Of a stretch of DNA of 64,000 nt, positions 51,876 to 59,914 are shown in pieces (within the stretch, counting starts at the first letter, position 1; each line of letters starts with the position of its first letter). Source of the DNA: Shouchella oshimensis (GTDB lineage Bacteria > Bacillota > Bacilli > Bacillales > Bacillaceae_D); NCBI RefSeq assembly GCF_002019765.1, contig NZ_KV917380.1:3893836-3957835 (forward strand), given 5' to 3'. Made by a program: the position numbers and the translations under genes. Below the pieces are notes generated by a model. That model was not told where the DNA came from. It saw only the letters and a program-made list of their open reading frames with translations, and searched no databases.

Positions 51876-51971
51876 GATGGAGTTTACACCAGAAAATAAT
51901 GAATCCATAGAAAAAAGAAAAGCAGCCGAACGGCGACTTTTCTTCTTCCCCATTAATCAAATGACCGATTA
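51876..51971 (+). pseudogene. Vestigial 5' end of a lipase-like gene
   Basis: The sequence GTTAGAAGGTGAA-AAGATGGAG followed by TTTACAC is the same as at the start of the intact lipase-like gene (56340-56370), apart from one or two bases. After six codons (MEFTPE) the likeness stops; the frame continues to a TAA after 31 residues through a terminator hairpin. This is what remains of a second copy. Confidence 0.6.
51911..51945. terminator. Bidirectional terminator between convergent genes
   Basis: GAAAAG-CA-GCCG pairs with CGGC-GA-CTTTTC with a short loop; A- and T-rich flanks on both sides. Confidence 0.7.
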
Positions 51972-53320
51972 ATTTCTCCTGTTGGTTCGTAAATACGAAA
52001 GCTACCTTTGTTTCCACCTTCACTTAAAAAAATATGAAGCTTCCCATTATCTATATAAGCATTTTCTTCTGGATGTTGTGCCATAGAACGTTCAAATCTT
52101 CCTATCTCAGTTCTTAGAACGATGTCTCCACTTTCTTCTTCTATAACAACTAGATGAGAAAGTTCACCGTACTCTCCATCGGGTTTAACAATCACATATA
52201 AAAAACCATTGTCATAAAGCAATTGTTGTTTTATATACCCTTCACTCCCAATGCGCCAACGTTCTTGATCTAAACTTTTTTCTAATGCAACAATGTCTCC
52301 ATTCGTATAATCCGTATTGCTACTGTAGAATATGGTTTCTTCTGCTACAACCGGTTCTTCACGCGCAAAAAAACGTCCATCTAACTCAACTGAATCTTTC
52401 TTGTTTTGAGTCGTTAAATCATAGAGCTCTAGCTTAAATGTATCGGCAAAGTTTTCGCTAAAGATGTAAAGTGTATCGTCCATTACAAACGGTTGTTCTC
52501 CGCCCCCTGAAGAATAAGAATTTGGCTCGTTAATTCGCCATTCTTCCTCACCAGTGTCTTTATTTAATGCGACAACATCTGAATCAAACGTTTCAAACAT
52601 CAACAAGTTATCAACTTCTAAGAAATTGGAATGGGTACTAAATTCAATCTCCCATAACTGCTCGGTAGTCTCAAGATCGTAAACCTTTAACATCTGTTCA
52701 AAGTTAATAGCCAACAATGAATCAAAGATAAAAATGTTAGTAGGGATGGCTGCCCCATCTTCTTCCGTTCGGTATGCATATGTACGTTGTGTTTCTCCAG
52801 TCCATATATCTACTGCTGCAATCTCTCCTTCCATATTATTCGTATAAAGCAAATTATTACGATATTTGAGGTAACCATTAGTGTGAAAATAGGTATCCTG
52901 CCAAACGGTATCACCTTCATTTATGTCATAAAGGTAAGCACCTTTACCGAATTCACTTGTTAGCAATTCATTATCTCCATAGTAAACGACATTATCAATG
53001 CCTCCTTCTTGAGAAATGGTCTTTGCATAATTATCATCAATATCGTCAAAATCAATTAGCTCAACATCATCAAAATGCACGAGAACTTCTGAAGATGTAG
53101 GCTGGTTTAAAGACTCTTCATCTTCGTCAATATCTTCCCCATCTTCTTCAACATCCGAATCAAAATCTCTTCTTTCTGGTAAGCCTTCGGTACTTCCTAC
53201 TTGTTCCTCTGTCAGTTCTTCTGAATCAGTTGAATCAGAAGAAGCGTTTTCATCATTGCTACAAGCTATTAAAAGCGTTAAAGTCATTGATGCAACTATT
53301 ACTACTTTCAGTGCTTTTTG
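51953..53320 (-). CDS. PQQ-like beta-propeller lipoprotein
   Basis: 455 residues from a TTG eight bases behind AAGGAGG. Lipobox LLIAC near residues 16-20, a very acidic linker (SDVEEDGEDIDEDEE region), then about seven propeller blades (for example AAVDIWTGETQRTY, VYDLETTEQLWEIEF, VALNKDTGEEEWRIN). The fold resembles BamB and PQQ-dependent dehydrogenases but has no cofactor ligands, so it is probably a binding scaffold on the cell surface. It lies inside the paralogue island on the opposite strand. Confidence 0.78.
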   Translation of the reverse strand, partial: QKALKVVIVASMTLTLLIACSNDENASSDSTDSEELTEEQVGSTEGLPERRDFDSDVEEDGEDIDEDEESLNQPTSSEVLVHFDDVELIDFDDIDDNYAKTISQEGGIDNVVYYGDNELLTSEFGKGAYLYDINEGDTVWQDTYFHTNGYLKYRNNLLYTNNMEGEIAAVDIWTGETQRTYAYRTEEDGAAIPTNIFIFDSLLAINFEQMLKVYDLETTEQLWEIEFSTHSNFLEVDNLLMFETFDSDVVALNKDTGEEEWRINEPNSYSSGGGEQPFVMDDTLYIFSENFADTFKLELYDLTTQNKKDSVELDGRFFAREEPVVAEETIFYSSNTDYTNGDIVALEKSLDQERWRIGSEGYIKQQLLYDNGFLYVIVKPDGEYGELSHLVVIEEESGDIVLRTEIGRFERSMAQHPEENAYIDNGKLHIFLSEGGNKGSFRIYEPTGEINRSFD

Positions 53321-53478
53321 CAAAATAAATTCCTCCTTCATGCGATAAAATTTTAAAATTATGTTTTAGGACCAATGGTTCTTTACCCTATTTGAGAAAT
53401 TTTTATGTTCACTTTTTGGTCACACTGGGAAATCATCATTTATTTTATTAAATAAGATTGTACTACCTTAGGAATTAA

Positions 53479-53838
53479 CTAATGTTTCGATAGAAAATGG
53501 ATATGATAAATTTCTTTAAGTACCATTTCAGCCTCAAGCTGCTGCATGCCTATTGATTTGTCTTTAGCAATAGATTTTAAAATGTGTGCGAATTCTTTTT
53601 TACGATAGTTCATATCAAAAGCCAGAATACTCGTCCATGTAAGCACATTGGGATCAGTATGAGTCATTAAACTATCAATCATCTGTTTAGCCATTAATGG
53701 ATCACTTTGTATTTTTTTCATCATGTTTCTTAAACGATCAGCTGCTTTATTGCTTTTTGTAAAATCACCTCTTTCCTGTGAATCGCTATACGTTCTAGCC
53801 AGCGATATATAATCTAGTAATGCTTTTTCATTCTTCAT
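53479..53838 (-). CDS. DUF2019-like helical protein
   Basis: 119 residues, all helix, soluble. LDYISLARTYSDSQERGDFTKSNKAADRL and DPNVLTWTSILAFDMNYRKKEF recall the HEAT-like DUF2019 family (from memory), which is often encoded near toxins as a putative immunity protein. It stands alone on the minus strand within the island. The ATG six bases inside the first one fits AAAGGGGG better. Confidence 0.55.
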   Translation of the reverse strand: MKNEKALLDYISLARTYSDSQERGDFTKSNKAADRLRNMMKKIQSDPLMAKQMIDSLMTHTDPNVLTWTSILAFDMNYRKKEFAHILKSIAKDKSIGMQQLEAEMVLKEIYHIHFLSKH

Positions 53839-54045
53839 TGTCATACCCCCCTTTCTTTCATATAATATGAGTTTTACATTAATCTTCTACTTAATATGAA
53901 TATGAACAGCCCATTTTCAAGCATAGTTCGCTTAGTAATTTATCAATTTCGCTCCTAGCGACAGAATTCCACTAGATTTTCATTCAATTAAGAAAAAATA
54001 TGTTACTATGAAACCATTCAACATTCCGAATTGAGGTGATTTAAA

Positions 54046-54186
54046 ATCGATACTATAAGCATTATAGCTTTCGCCATAGCTGCAGGTGCTGTTGCAATGT
54101 CTGCTTTTACTATGTCTAGCATTGCAAAGCGAGATCAAAACATTGAAAATCTACAAAAAAGAGTAGCTGAACTCGAGAAAAAATAA
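54046..54186 (+). CDS. 46-residue membrane/coiled-coil protein, AUC start
   Basis: The frame reads DTISIIAFAIAAGAVAMSAF and continues with a charged coiled coil (NIENLQKRVAELEKK). The only start that fits the GAGGTG site seven bases upstream is ATC, which is very rare; a mutation of ATG to ATC would cripple the gene. One membrane helix. A weak hairpin follows. Confidence 0.5.
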   Translation: MDTISIIAFAIAAGAVAMSAFTMSSIAKRDQNIENLQKRVAELEKK

Positions 54187-54210
54187 AGCTTTTTTTTAAG
54201 GCTTTTTTCT
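54186..54210 (+). terminator. Weak terminator after the 46-residue gene
   Basis: AAAGC and GCTTT flank a T-rich loop and are followed by TTTTTTC. Confidence 0.45.
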
Positions 54211-54296
54211 TTTGGTCTCATTGACCTTCTAACTCTTACCAGGTGGATAAGCAGTCGTAGATTTGATCATACCTTTGTGCAGGAGGTGATTTAAAA

Positions 54297-54401
54297 ATGT
54301 CAACAAAACGAAAAGCACTCATCATTTTTGCAGTAGGCTTATCCATTGGCATCTTAGGTTATCAGTTATTTATGAACGTGCTTTTACCGAAGATGATGTA
54401 G
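54297..54401 (+). CDS. 34-residue single-helix membrane peptide
   Basis: ATG follows AGGAGGTGATTT, a near-perfect ribosome binding site. The product starts MSTKRKALIIFAVGLSIGIL and has one helix and a short tail (NVLLPKMM). Not recognised. The strong site makes it likely real. Confidence 0.6.
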   Translation: MSTKRKALIIFAVGLSIGILGYQLFMNVLLPKMM

Positions 54402-54493
54402 CTATGCAGGCGCTGTAAGTAGTCATTCGCTTATTTGATTGGGAACCTTTGCTCGTTTTTAACGTAAATACTGTTAAAAGTGAGGTGGTATGA

Positions 54494-54664
54494 ATGTCTG
54501 ATTTCAAATGTACCGAATGCGGTAGTACGAAAGAAAAAACAGGAAAACTCTCTGGTTACGCCAGAATCACTCGGTTTCTAGCTAGTTCCAACCTTATTGC
54601 CACATTCTGTGGTAATTGCGGACATGTAGATTCATTTAAAGTAGAGAAACCAAGAAGGTTTTAG
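54494..54664 (+). CDS. 56-residue zinc-ribbon protein
   Basis: ATG eight bases behind GAGGTGG. Two knuckles, CTECG at residue 6 and CGNCG near 42, should bind one zinc. The middle (GKLSGYARITRF) is basic. Similar small zinc ribbons are common in Bacillus and are called nucleic-acid-binding without proof. Confidence 0.68.
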   Translation: MSDFKCTECGSTKEKTGKLSGYARITRFLASSNLIATFCGNCGHVDSFKVEKPRRF

Positions 54665-54967
54665 ATCCTTTTTGCCATTAAAACATGCGGTGCTATCAAA
54701 TTCTCTTATATTGACTCAATAATTATAAAAATCCCAATTCTACTCCATTTTCCACTCATTAATTATAGTCTAATTCCAAATTTTCCTATATAATTGAAGA
54801 CTAACACTAACTCTCTTTCTAAGTTGGAGAGAGATAAAAGCTTTGAACGAATTAATACCGATAACAACTTTTGTTTATTTGTATCACGAAAGTGAGTTTT
54901 GTATATTGAATACTAACACTTTACCTAATTTCGTAACAAAGAATTAATCACAAGGGTTGATAAAGCA
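54665..54967 (+). other. Leader region of anchor paralogue 2
   Basis: About 300 bases. Contains the duplicated TATAAT context (54789-54794) and then some 170 bases of untranslated leader with no ORF. An AACACTAACTCTC-type stretch resembles the leader of paralogue 1 (AAACTAACTCTG), so the duplication included the promoter region. Confidence 0.45.
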
Positions 54968-55633
54968 ATGAAGAAGGCATTTATTATATCCGCTTTAGCA
55001 CTCCTCATCATTTTAGGAGGGATATTTTTGGTTAGAGGTATGGGGCAACAAGGCGATATAGCATTAAAAGACAATTTCACAAGCAGCTTCATCCAAGAGG
55101 ACATCGATACAAGTGAAGGCTTTCATTTTTTTAGGTCTGGAAACGGACAGTATACATTATGGTTTCCAAAAAACTTTTATCTAGAAAAAGAACCCCCCCT
55201 TTACATTAGTAAGGACAACCATGAGTTGATGAATTTTTTTGAATCCAGCTATACTGATAGTGGATTGGAAAGATCCTTCCAAATAAGGTATCAAGGCATG
55301 AGTGATCAAGAATCATCTGATATCACACTAAAAAGATTATTAGATGATTTTGCTTTTGAAAGAAACTATGAAGAATTGATCACAGAAAATACAAATATAT
55401 TTTTCGGTCCTTCCAATATTACAATGGATGGAAAAGAAGCTGTTATCTCTAATCCAGATTAAAGTCATGCTAATCGATACTTTGCCCTTGTACAAAATAA
55501 AGAGAGCACACAGTTCTTGTCCGTTATATTTCGCATTAACTGTATAGATGAATCTAGAGGAAGTTGCGAAATAAATGATTCAGAAGAAAGAAGTTTTTTT
55601 GAAACATTTATTAAACACATCTCATTTAATTAG
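54968..55633 (+). pseudogene. Membrane-anchored paralogue 2, nonsense-interrupted
   Basis: The 164-residue product (MKKAFIISALALLIILGG start, same anchor as paralogue 1) stops at TAA (55460-55462). Reading the same frame further gives SHANRYFALV, NCIDESRGSCE and FFETFIKHISF to a TAG, which align with the ends of paralogues 1 and 3. The TAA stands where they have glutamate (SPSEHEANR against NPD-stop-SHANR), so a single G to T change is likely. The truncated protein would lose its C-terminal strand set and disulfide. Confidence 0.75.
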
Positions 55634-55682
55634 ACTGTACGTTATTCTAGAATTATTACAGATTATAAAGGTGGGAGTCATT

Positions 55683-56342
55683 TTGAAAAAAGTCATCGTT
55701 ATTTCCGCCGTAGCGCTTTTACTTGTAGTAGGAGGAATACTTATGACACGAGCAATGAATCAACCAAATGATATCGCTTTAAGTGACCGCTTTACAAGCA
55801 GCTTCTTACAAGAAGATATCAAAACAGATGAAGGATTTCATTTCTTTGAATCACAAAACGGGCACTATTCTATGTGGTTTCCAGCAAACTTTTATCTTGA
55901 AAGTGAACCCACCTCGTATATAACAAAAGACCACTATGAGCTATTGAACTTTTATGAAGACGGCGCAGATTCGAACGGCATTGAACGCCACATACAAATG
56001 AGATATTCTGGGGAACTAAATCCTCAATTAATAGATACTGATTTAAATTTGCTTCTTGATGAATTTGCTTTCAACGACGAATATACTGAAATAAATTACG
56101 ACTCAAATAAAATCTATTACGGTTCATCTCATAAAGAATTGGATGGTACAAAAGTTATTACATCTTCCCCATCTGAACATGAAGCAAACCAACATTTTGC
56201 GTTAGTCGTAAATAAAGAAGAAACAAAATCTGTGACCGTCTCTTACCGATTAAATTGCATCGGTCAAACGACATGTGAAATAGTAACTGAAAAAGAGAAA
56301 ACTTTCTTCGAGACACTTATTAATCAGATTAAATTCCGTTAG
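55683..56342 (+). CDS. Membrane-anchored extracytoplasmic protein, paralogue 3
   Basis: 219 residues from a TTG behind AAGGTGGGAG. One helix (VIVISAVALLLVVGGILM), then the same acidic outside domain as paralogue 1, with NCIGQTTCE cysteines and FFETLINQIKFR end. It starts 50 bases after the decayed paralogue 2 and ends 12 bases before the preferred start of the lipase-like gene, so anchor and lipase-like protein should be made together. Possible roles are immunity partner, chaperone or surface receptor; none is shown. Confidence 0.72.
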   Translation: MKKVIVISAVALLLVVGGILMTRAMNQPNDIALSDRFTSSFLQEDIKTDEGFHFFESQNGHYSMWFPANFYLESEPTSYITKDHYELLNFYEDGADSNGIERHIQMRYSGELNPQLIDTDLNLLLDEFAFNDEYTEINYDSNKIYYGSSHKELDGTKVITSSPSEHEANQHFALVVNKEETKSVTVSYRLNCIGQTTCEIVTEKEKTFFETLINQIKFR

Positions 56343-56354
56343 AAGGTGAAGAAG

Positions 56355-57971
56355 ATGGAGTTTACACTAGAACTACGAAATGACTTGACAAGGTTACAAT
56401 ATGAAAATGGAGAAATATTCTCTAAAGATACCGTACAAGAATTGCTTTTTAAACATGAGATTACCGACATCAATCCAGAGGACATAAGCATTTATAATAG
56501 TAATAGCAAAGATTTCTTTGGTGAACAAGGCAGTCCTTCTGGTTTTGACGGCGCCGCTATTCATGTTTATAACAAAGATGATAAAATCAATGAAATCTAC
56601 TACATAGCTCGTGGAACTGAGCTTAGTCAGACAGAAGACATTATTTATAATGCAATTGGCGTAACTGCCGGTGCCTCTAATGACCAAATTTTAGATGCAA
56701 CGAGATTCTATGAACATGTCGAAAAAAAATTATCGGAAAAGCTTCCAAATGAAGAAAGATCTACGTTAGAACGGTTTGGAGATGGACACTCTCTGGGGGG
56801 ACATATCATTGTAAGCCTGGCTCTAATCAACAAAGAATTCAGTAATGTTAGAGGATTAAATGATGCACCAGTTAACCTGAAACAAATGGCAAATATTGAT
56901 GCGGATTTTAACAGATTTCTAATTTCACAAGCTGAAACATCTAATATCGAAAAATTACCCGATGATCAACTAGAACTTCACGCCCGTGAGTTTTACGCCG
57001 ACGAGGCTCAGAACATCACACATGTTCGCGTCAAAGGAGAACCGCTCTACCCTCAACTAATTCCTAATACATTTTACGCAGGAAACAAGATTCAATATGT
57101 GGGAGATATGAATACACCAGAATTCCCAAACCTTTTTGAGGCTGATAGTGGAAATCGAGGGATTTTCCACAACCTGTTCATGCCTGGCAAACCCATCTTT
57201 GACAAGTTTGTCTATAATCAATCTTTAAACGCCGCAATGAATTTTCTTGGATACGTTGGCAAAAATAATTCGGTAGGCGACGTTCATAACAAGCTTGTCG
57301 AATCAAAAAGTCAAGCAGTTGGTATTTATAATGGCTTACCTCCAAATCAACGAATCCAGTTAGGTATCGGTACAGGTGCGGCCATGGTCGTCGGTGGCTT
57401 CGGAGTACTTTCCAATAGTGCATTCGTTAACAAGGCTTGGGACATTTATTCGGCTAGAGAGCAATTCGATTTGCACAGCATTTCTACTCTTATTGAACAG
57501 TACAAGACGGGTGAAATAACTACTTATCATCTTGAACCAGGAACAAGTACACATATTCTTGTTAACCAAGATATCTTGTATAGTGCCCTTCTTTCGTTAG
57601 AAACGGCTTTAGAGGAAAAGCGCGAAGCTGTGCAGGAGCTTCTTTCTTATCGTGAATGGGAAGTACCAGAACTTGCTTTTGAATACCGTGAAAAATTGAA
57701 CGGCTTCATGAGCAACAAAGAAGCCAATTGGGCAGCTTTCCTCAGTGAAGCTGGGCATAGTTATAGCAAAAATGCACTTTATAAACCAACTGGCGTGACG
57801 TTTAGGCGTGAATTTGACCCTTTAAGTCATCAAGTAGATGAAAACTTAGATCATATGATTGAACTATATCAACAAGATAGTAGAGAACTTGAAAGCATAA
57901 TAGAATCCTATAAAGCAACAATAGATGTGTTATTTGATACTGATGTTGCATTAGCTGCAAGAATTCGATAA
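56355..57971 (+). CDS. Lipase-like protein with GHSLGG elbow (possible secreted effector)
   Basis: 538 residues, no signal peptide. Residues about 60-210 look like an alpha/beta-hydrolase: YYIARGTELSQTEDIIYNAIGV, then DGHSLGGHIIVSLAL with the nucleophile Ser in GHSLGG. A glycine-rich hydrophobic stretch (IGTGAAMVVGGFGVL, about 335-350) and a long helical C-terminus follow. It resembles a Bacillus domain recalled as DUF6792. Leaderless large proteins of this kind are sometimes type VII (LXG-related) effectors, but no LXG domain or ESX gene is present. AGAAGGTG precedes the ATG. The activity is untested. Confidence 0.6.
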   Translation: MEFTLELRNDLTRLQYENGEIFSKDTVQELLFKHEITDINPEDISIYNSNSKDFFGEQGSPSGFDGAAIHVYNKDDKINEIYYIARGTELSQTEDIIYNAIGVTAGASNDQILDATRFYEHVEKKLSEKLPNEERSTLERFGDGHSLGGHIIVSLALINKEFSNVRGLNDAPVNLKQMANIDADFNRFLISQAETSNIEKLPDDQLELHAREFYADEAQNITHVRVKGEPLYPQLIPNTFYAGNKIQYVGDMNTPEFPNLFEADSGNRGIFHNLFMPGKPIFDKFVYNQSLNAAMNFLGYVGKNNSVGDVHNKLVESKSQAVGIYNGLPPNQRIQLGIGTGAAMVVGGFGVLSNSAFVNKAWDIYSAREQFDLHSISTLIEQYKTGEITTYHLEPGTSTHILVNQDILYSALLSLETALEEKREAVQELLSYREWEVPELAFEYREKLNGFMSNKEANWAAFLSEAGHSYSKNALYKPTGVTFRREFDPLSHQVDENLDHMIELYQQDSRELESIIESYKATIDVLFDTDVALAARIR

Positions 57972-57981
57972 GGAGGTATAC

Positions 57982-58341
57982 ATGATGCTCGACTGGCTAA
58001 ATCCAAATGTAGGTACACATACATTCTCTTTTGATGAATCCAGTTTTGAAGAAAACGTCCATACTAAACTTAGCCGTATTCGAGATAAGATGGATACCAC
58101 TTCAGCTCGATTAAAACATACGGAAACCATACTTGCAGACCAAGATGGTGAATTTGTTAAAAGTTTGCTTGAGCGTCTAAATGATTTAGTAACAGCAAGT
58201 GAAGTAAAAAATGTAAGTATAAACACAGCAAGCCTGTTGCATTCAGCAACTTTTACAGACAACATTGCCGATTACCATAAGCAAAAATATGATATTCACA
58301 CAGAGTTGGATCAAGAGGCATTAAAGCTTACCTTGAAATAA
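57982..58341 (+). CDS. 119-residue helical partner of the lipase-like gene
   Basis: Starts ten bases after the lipase-like stop behind AAGGAGG. No membrane helix or signal. Mostly helical, with heptads in TKLSRIRDKMDTTSARLKH and HKQKYDIHTELDQEALKL. Size and helix content recall the small WXG-like or chaperone proteins that accompany type VII effectors, but there is no WXG motif. Not recognised. It is the last gene of the three-gene unit and has a good terminator. Confidence 0.6.
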   Translation: MMLDWLNPNVGTHTFSFDESSFEENVHTKLSRIRDKMDTTSARLKHTETILADQDGEFVKSLLERLNDLVTASEVKNVSINTASLLHSATFTDNIADYHKQKYDIHTELDQEALKLTLK

Positions 58342-58353
58342 CAACCGATTCGT

Positions 58354-58384
58354 ATACAAGCATCTTGAGCTTGTATCTTTTTTA
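58354..58384 (+). terminator. Terminator of the lipase-like operon
   Basis: ATACAAGC and GCTTGTAT flank a 7-base loop, then CTTTTTT. Confidence 0.9.
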
Positions 58385-58721
58385 GAGGTTGGGTATACAT
58401 TTTGTTCATACTGCAAAATAAATCTTCTTACTCTTTATCACTGTAATATACTAAAAAAAAACCATTATAGGTGGGATTAATTTTTTTCTCTGCCGTAATA
58501 TAAATGGTATTCGCAACCCTTAAAATACAGCCCAAGTGATTTAACACATATGATGAAGCTATTGCGTCTGCAAAAAAAGCTAAATGCTATGCTTTTACGA
58601 GAAGTTGATGTTTTTTATCATTGGACTGTAAAAGAAGAACAAAACCTACCTTTTTAGGGTTTTTCTTATCTAATGAAACTTCTTCTAATTAACTGCGTAT
58701 AGCTTAATGAGGTGATTAAAA
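58385..58721 (+). other. Gap with gene remnants
   Basis: No intact gene. At 58549-58657 a frame starting MMKLLRLQKKLNAMLLREV runs to TAG without a ribosome binding site. In another frame TYDEAIASAKKAKCYAF ends at a TGA, and looks like the tail of a lost protein. A hairpin AAAACCTA/TTAGGGTTTT (58641-58665) with T's acts as a terminator. Confidence 0.3.
58641..58665 (+). terminator. Terminator-like hairpin
   Basis: AAAACCTA and TTAGGGTTTT (one G bulge) around a short loop, with TTTTTC after it. Confidence 0.55.
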
Positions 58722-58895
58722 ATGAGAACCAACTTATACTACCTGGCAGGTACATTATTTTTGTTACTCGGAGGAATAATGTTTTTATCCAGCTCCAGTT
58801 CATTTCTCCAATTCATCTATCTTATTTCTGGCATATGCTTTATGAGCACTGCAATAGTTCAACAGAAGAAGAGTAAAGAAAAAAGAAGGAAATAA
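58722..58895 (+). CDS. 57-residue two-helix membrane protein
   Basis: ATG eight bases behind GAGGTG. Two helices (about 5-22 and 27-45) and a lysine-rich tail (QQKKSKEKRRK). Not recognised. Small size and context match the 59-residue protein just downstream. Confidence 0.6.
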   Translation: MRTNLYYLAGTLFLLLGGIMFLSSSSSFLQFIYLISGICFMSTAIVQQKKSKEKRRK

Positions 58896-58954
58896 ACTTT
58901 TTAATTAGCACTTAACTCTCACAATTGTTAATAATTGAAGAAGGTGGCATAAAT

Positions 58955-59134
58955 ATGAAAAAGAACCTTCTTTTAGGTCTAGGTGTTTTTACAGTCATTC
59001 TTAGTGTTATAACTCTATTTTCAGCTTCAACTTTTTCCTTATTAAACAACAATGTTCTTCTAATTACAATAATCGGTTTAGGAATTTCAGGTACGATCCT
59101 TTCTCTTTCCAGTCTCAAAACCCATGAATCCTAA
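58955..59134 (+). CDS. 59-residue two-helix membrane protein
   Basis: ATG behind GAAGGTGG. Starts MKKNLLLGLGVFTVILSVIT and has a second helix (VLLITIIGLGISGTILSL). It shares only its layout with the 57-residue protein upstream, 59 bases away. Not recognised. Confidence 0.6.
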   Translation: MKKNLLLGLGVFTVILSVITLFSASTFSLLNNNVLLITIIGLGISGTILSLSSLKTHES

Positions 59135-59240
59135 TTACAAAGGGTAAAGCTTTAAGCTTGTGAAATCTCCGTCATCTCTAATTCAAAGGGTTAAATTTAT
59201 TTATAACGGGAATATCACAGGTCATTGATTGGGTGATTAT

Positions 59241-59378
59241 ATGCTAACTCTCACTGAAATTTTTCTGATCAAAAGAGACTTAGATTTCTTAAAAGAAATG
59301 AAAAGTTGAATTGATTACTCCACACGTTCAGTTAATTTAAGGTTAGATGAACAAATTGCTGAACTTGATTTACTTTGA
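59241..59378 (+). pseudogene. Small coiled-coil gene with in-frame TGA
   Basis: GGGTGATT precedes ATG; MLTLTEIFLIKRDLDFLKEM leads to a TGA after 22 codons. The same frame goes on for 22 codons (IDYSTRSVNLRLDEQIAELD) to a second TGA. One continuous 45-residue helical protein broken by one nonsense change is the simplest reading. Confidence 0.4.
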
Positions 59379-59400
59379 AATAACAACCTCGAACAGCATC

Positions 59401-59429
59401 AGGTACCGGTCTAAGGCGGTGCCTTTTTT
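59401..59429 (+). terminator. Rho-independent terminator
   Basis: AGGTACCG and CGGTGCCT pair with one G-T pair around an 8-base loop, followed by TTTTTT. Confidence 0.85.
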
Positions 59430-59914
59430 ATGTTGATTAATTTTTACCGGGTTTTCTTCCCTACAGTTTATGGATACTCGGGTTTCACCTTACTAATTTT
59501 CTTATTTCAGCTTACGATTGCTTTAGCTATTAAAAAACCAGAATTTTCAATAATATTAAGGTGCAATGACCTCTCAATAAAGGTTTGCAGTTCATTTTTG
59601 AATAAAAATCAAAGACTTACCATTACTGAAAAAGTCTAATGTGACAGCACTTACGAGCCTTTTTTAAAAAAGTTAATGTGCACCACCAATCTATTACCTT
59701 ACCATTTCTGTATCAGGGGTTTTATGCGGATTTCACTTTTCCGTAAAGCCCATGAGTATAGGATTGTTGGTGTCACTCGCCCCTGTTCGAACTCATTCAA
59801 TCCGTCTATTTGTAATTAGTTTGTTAGCAATTTGGTTTGCAAGTAAGGTAGCACATTACCACTGTAGAGAGATCCGTCCTCTTACGTTCGAGCGTACCAA
59901 GATACCTAGCTAAA
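59430..59914. other. Decayed or non-coding stretch before the BASS transporter
   Basis: Nearly 490 bases. Plus-strand frames at 59430-59639 and 59749-59913 (MSIGLLVSLAPVRTHSIRLF onward) have no ribosome binding sites and unnatural composition. No terminator for the minus-strand transporter is evident. I see no recognisable gene. Confidence 0.35.

Noticed and set aside
55575-55682. N-terminal extension of paralogue 3 into the end of paralogue 2
   Set aside because: The overlap is read in a different frame from paralogue 2, and a good AAGGTGGGAG site precedes the TTG at 55683.
56355-58341. Classical LXG type VII toxin operon
   Set aside because: The lipase-like protein lacks an N-terminal LXG domain, no WXG100 motif is found in the 119-residue protein, and no ESX secretion gene is present.
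59430-59639. 69-codon ORF after the terminator at 59.4 kb
   Set aside because: No ribosome binding site, starts within the terminator T-run and has low-complexity, unfamily-like content.
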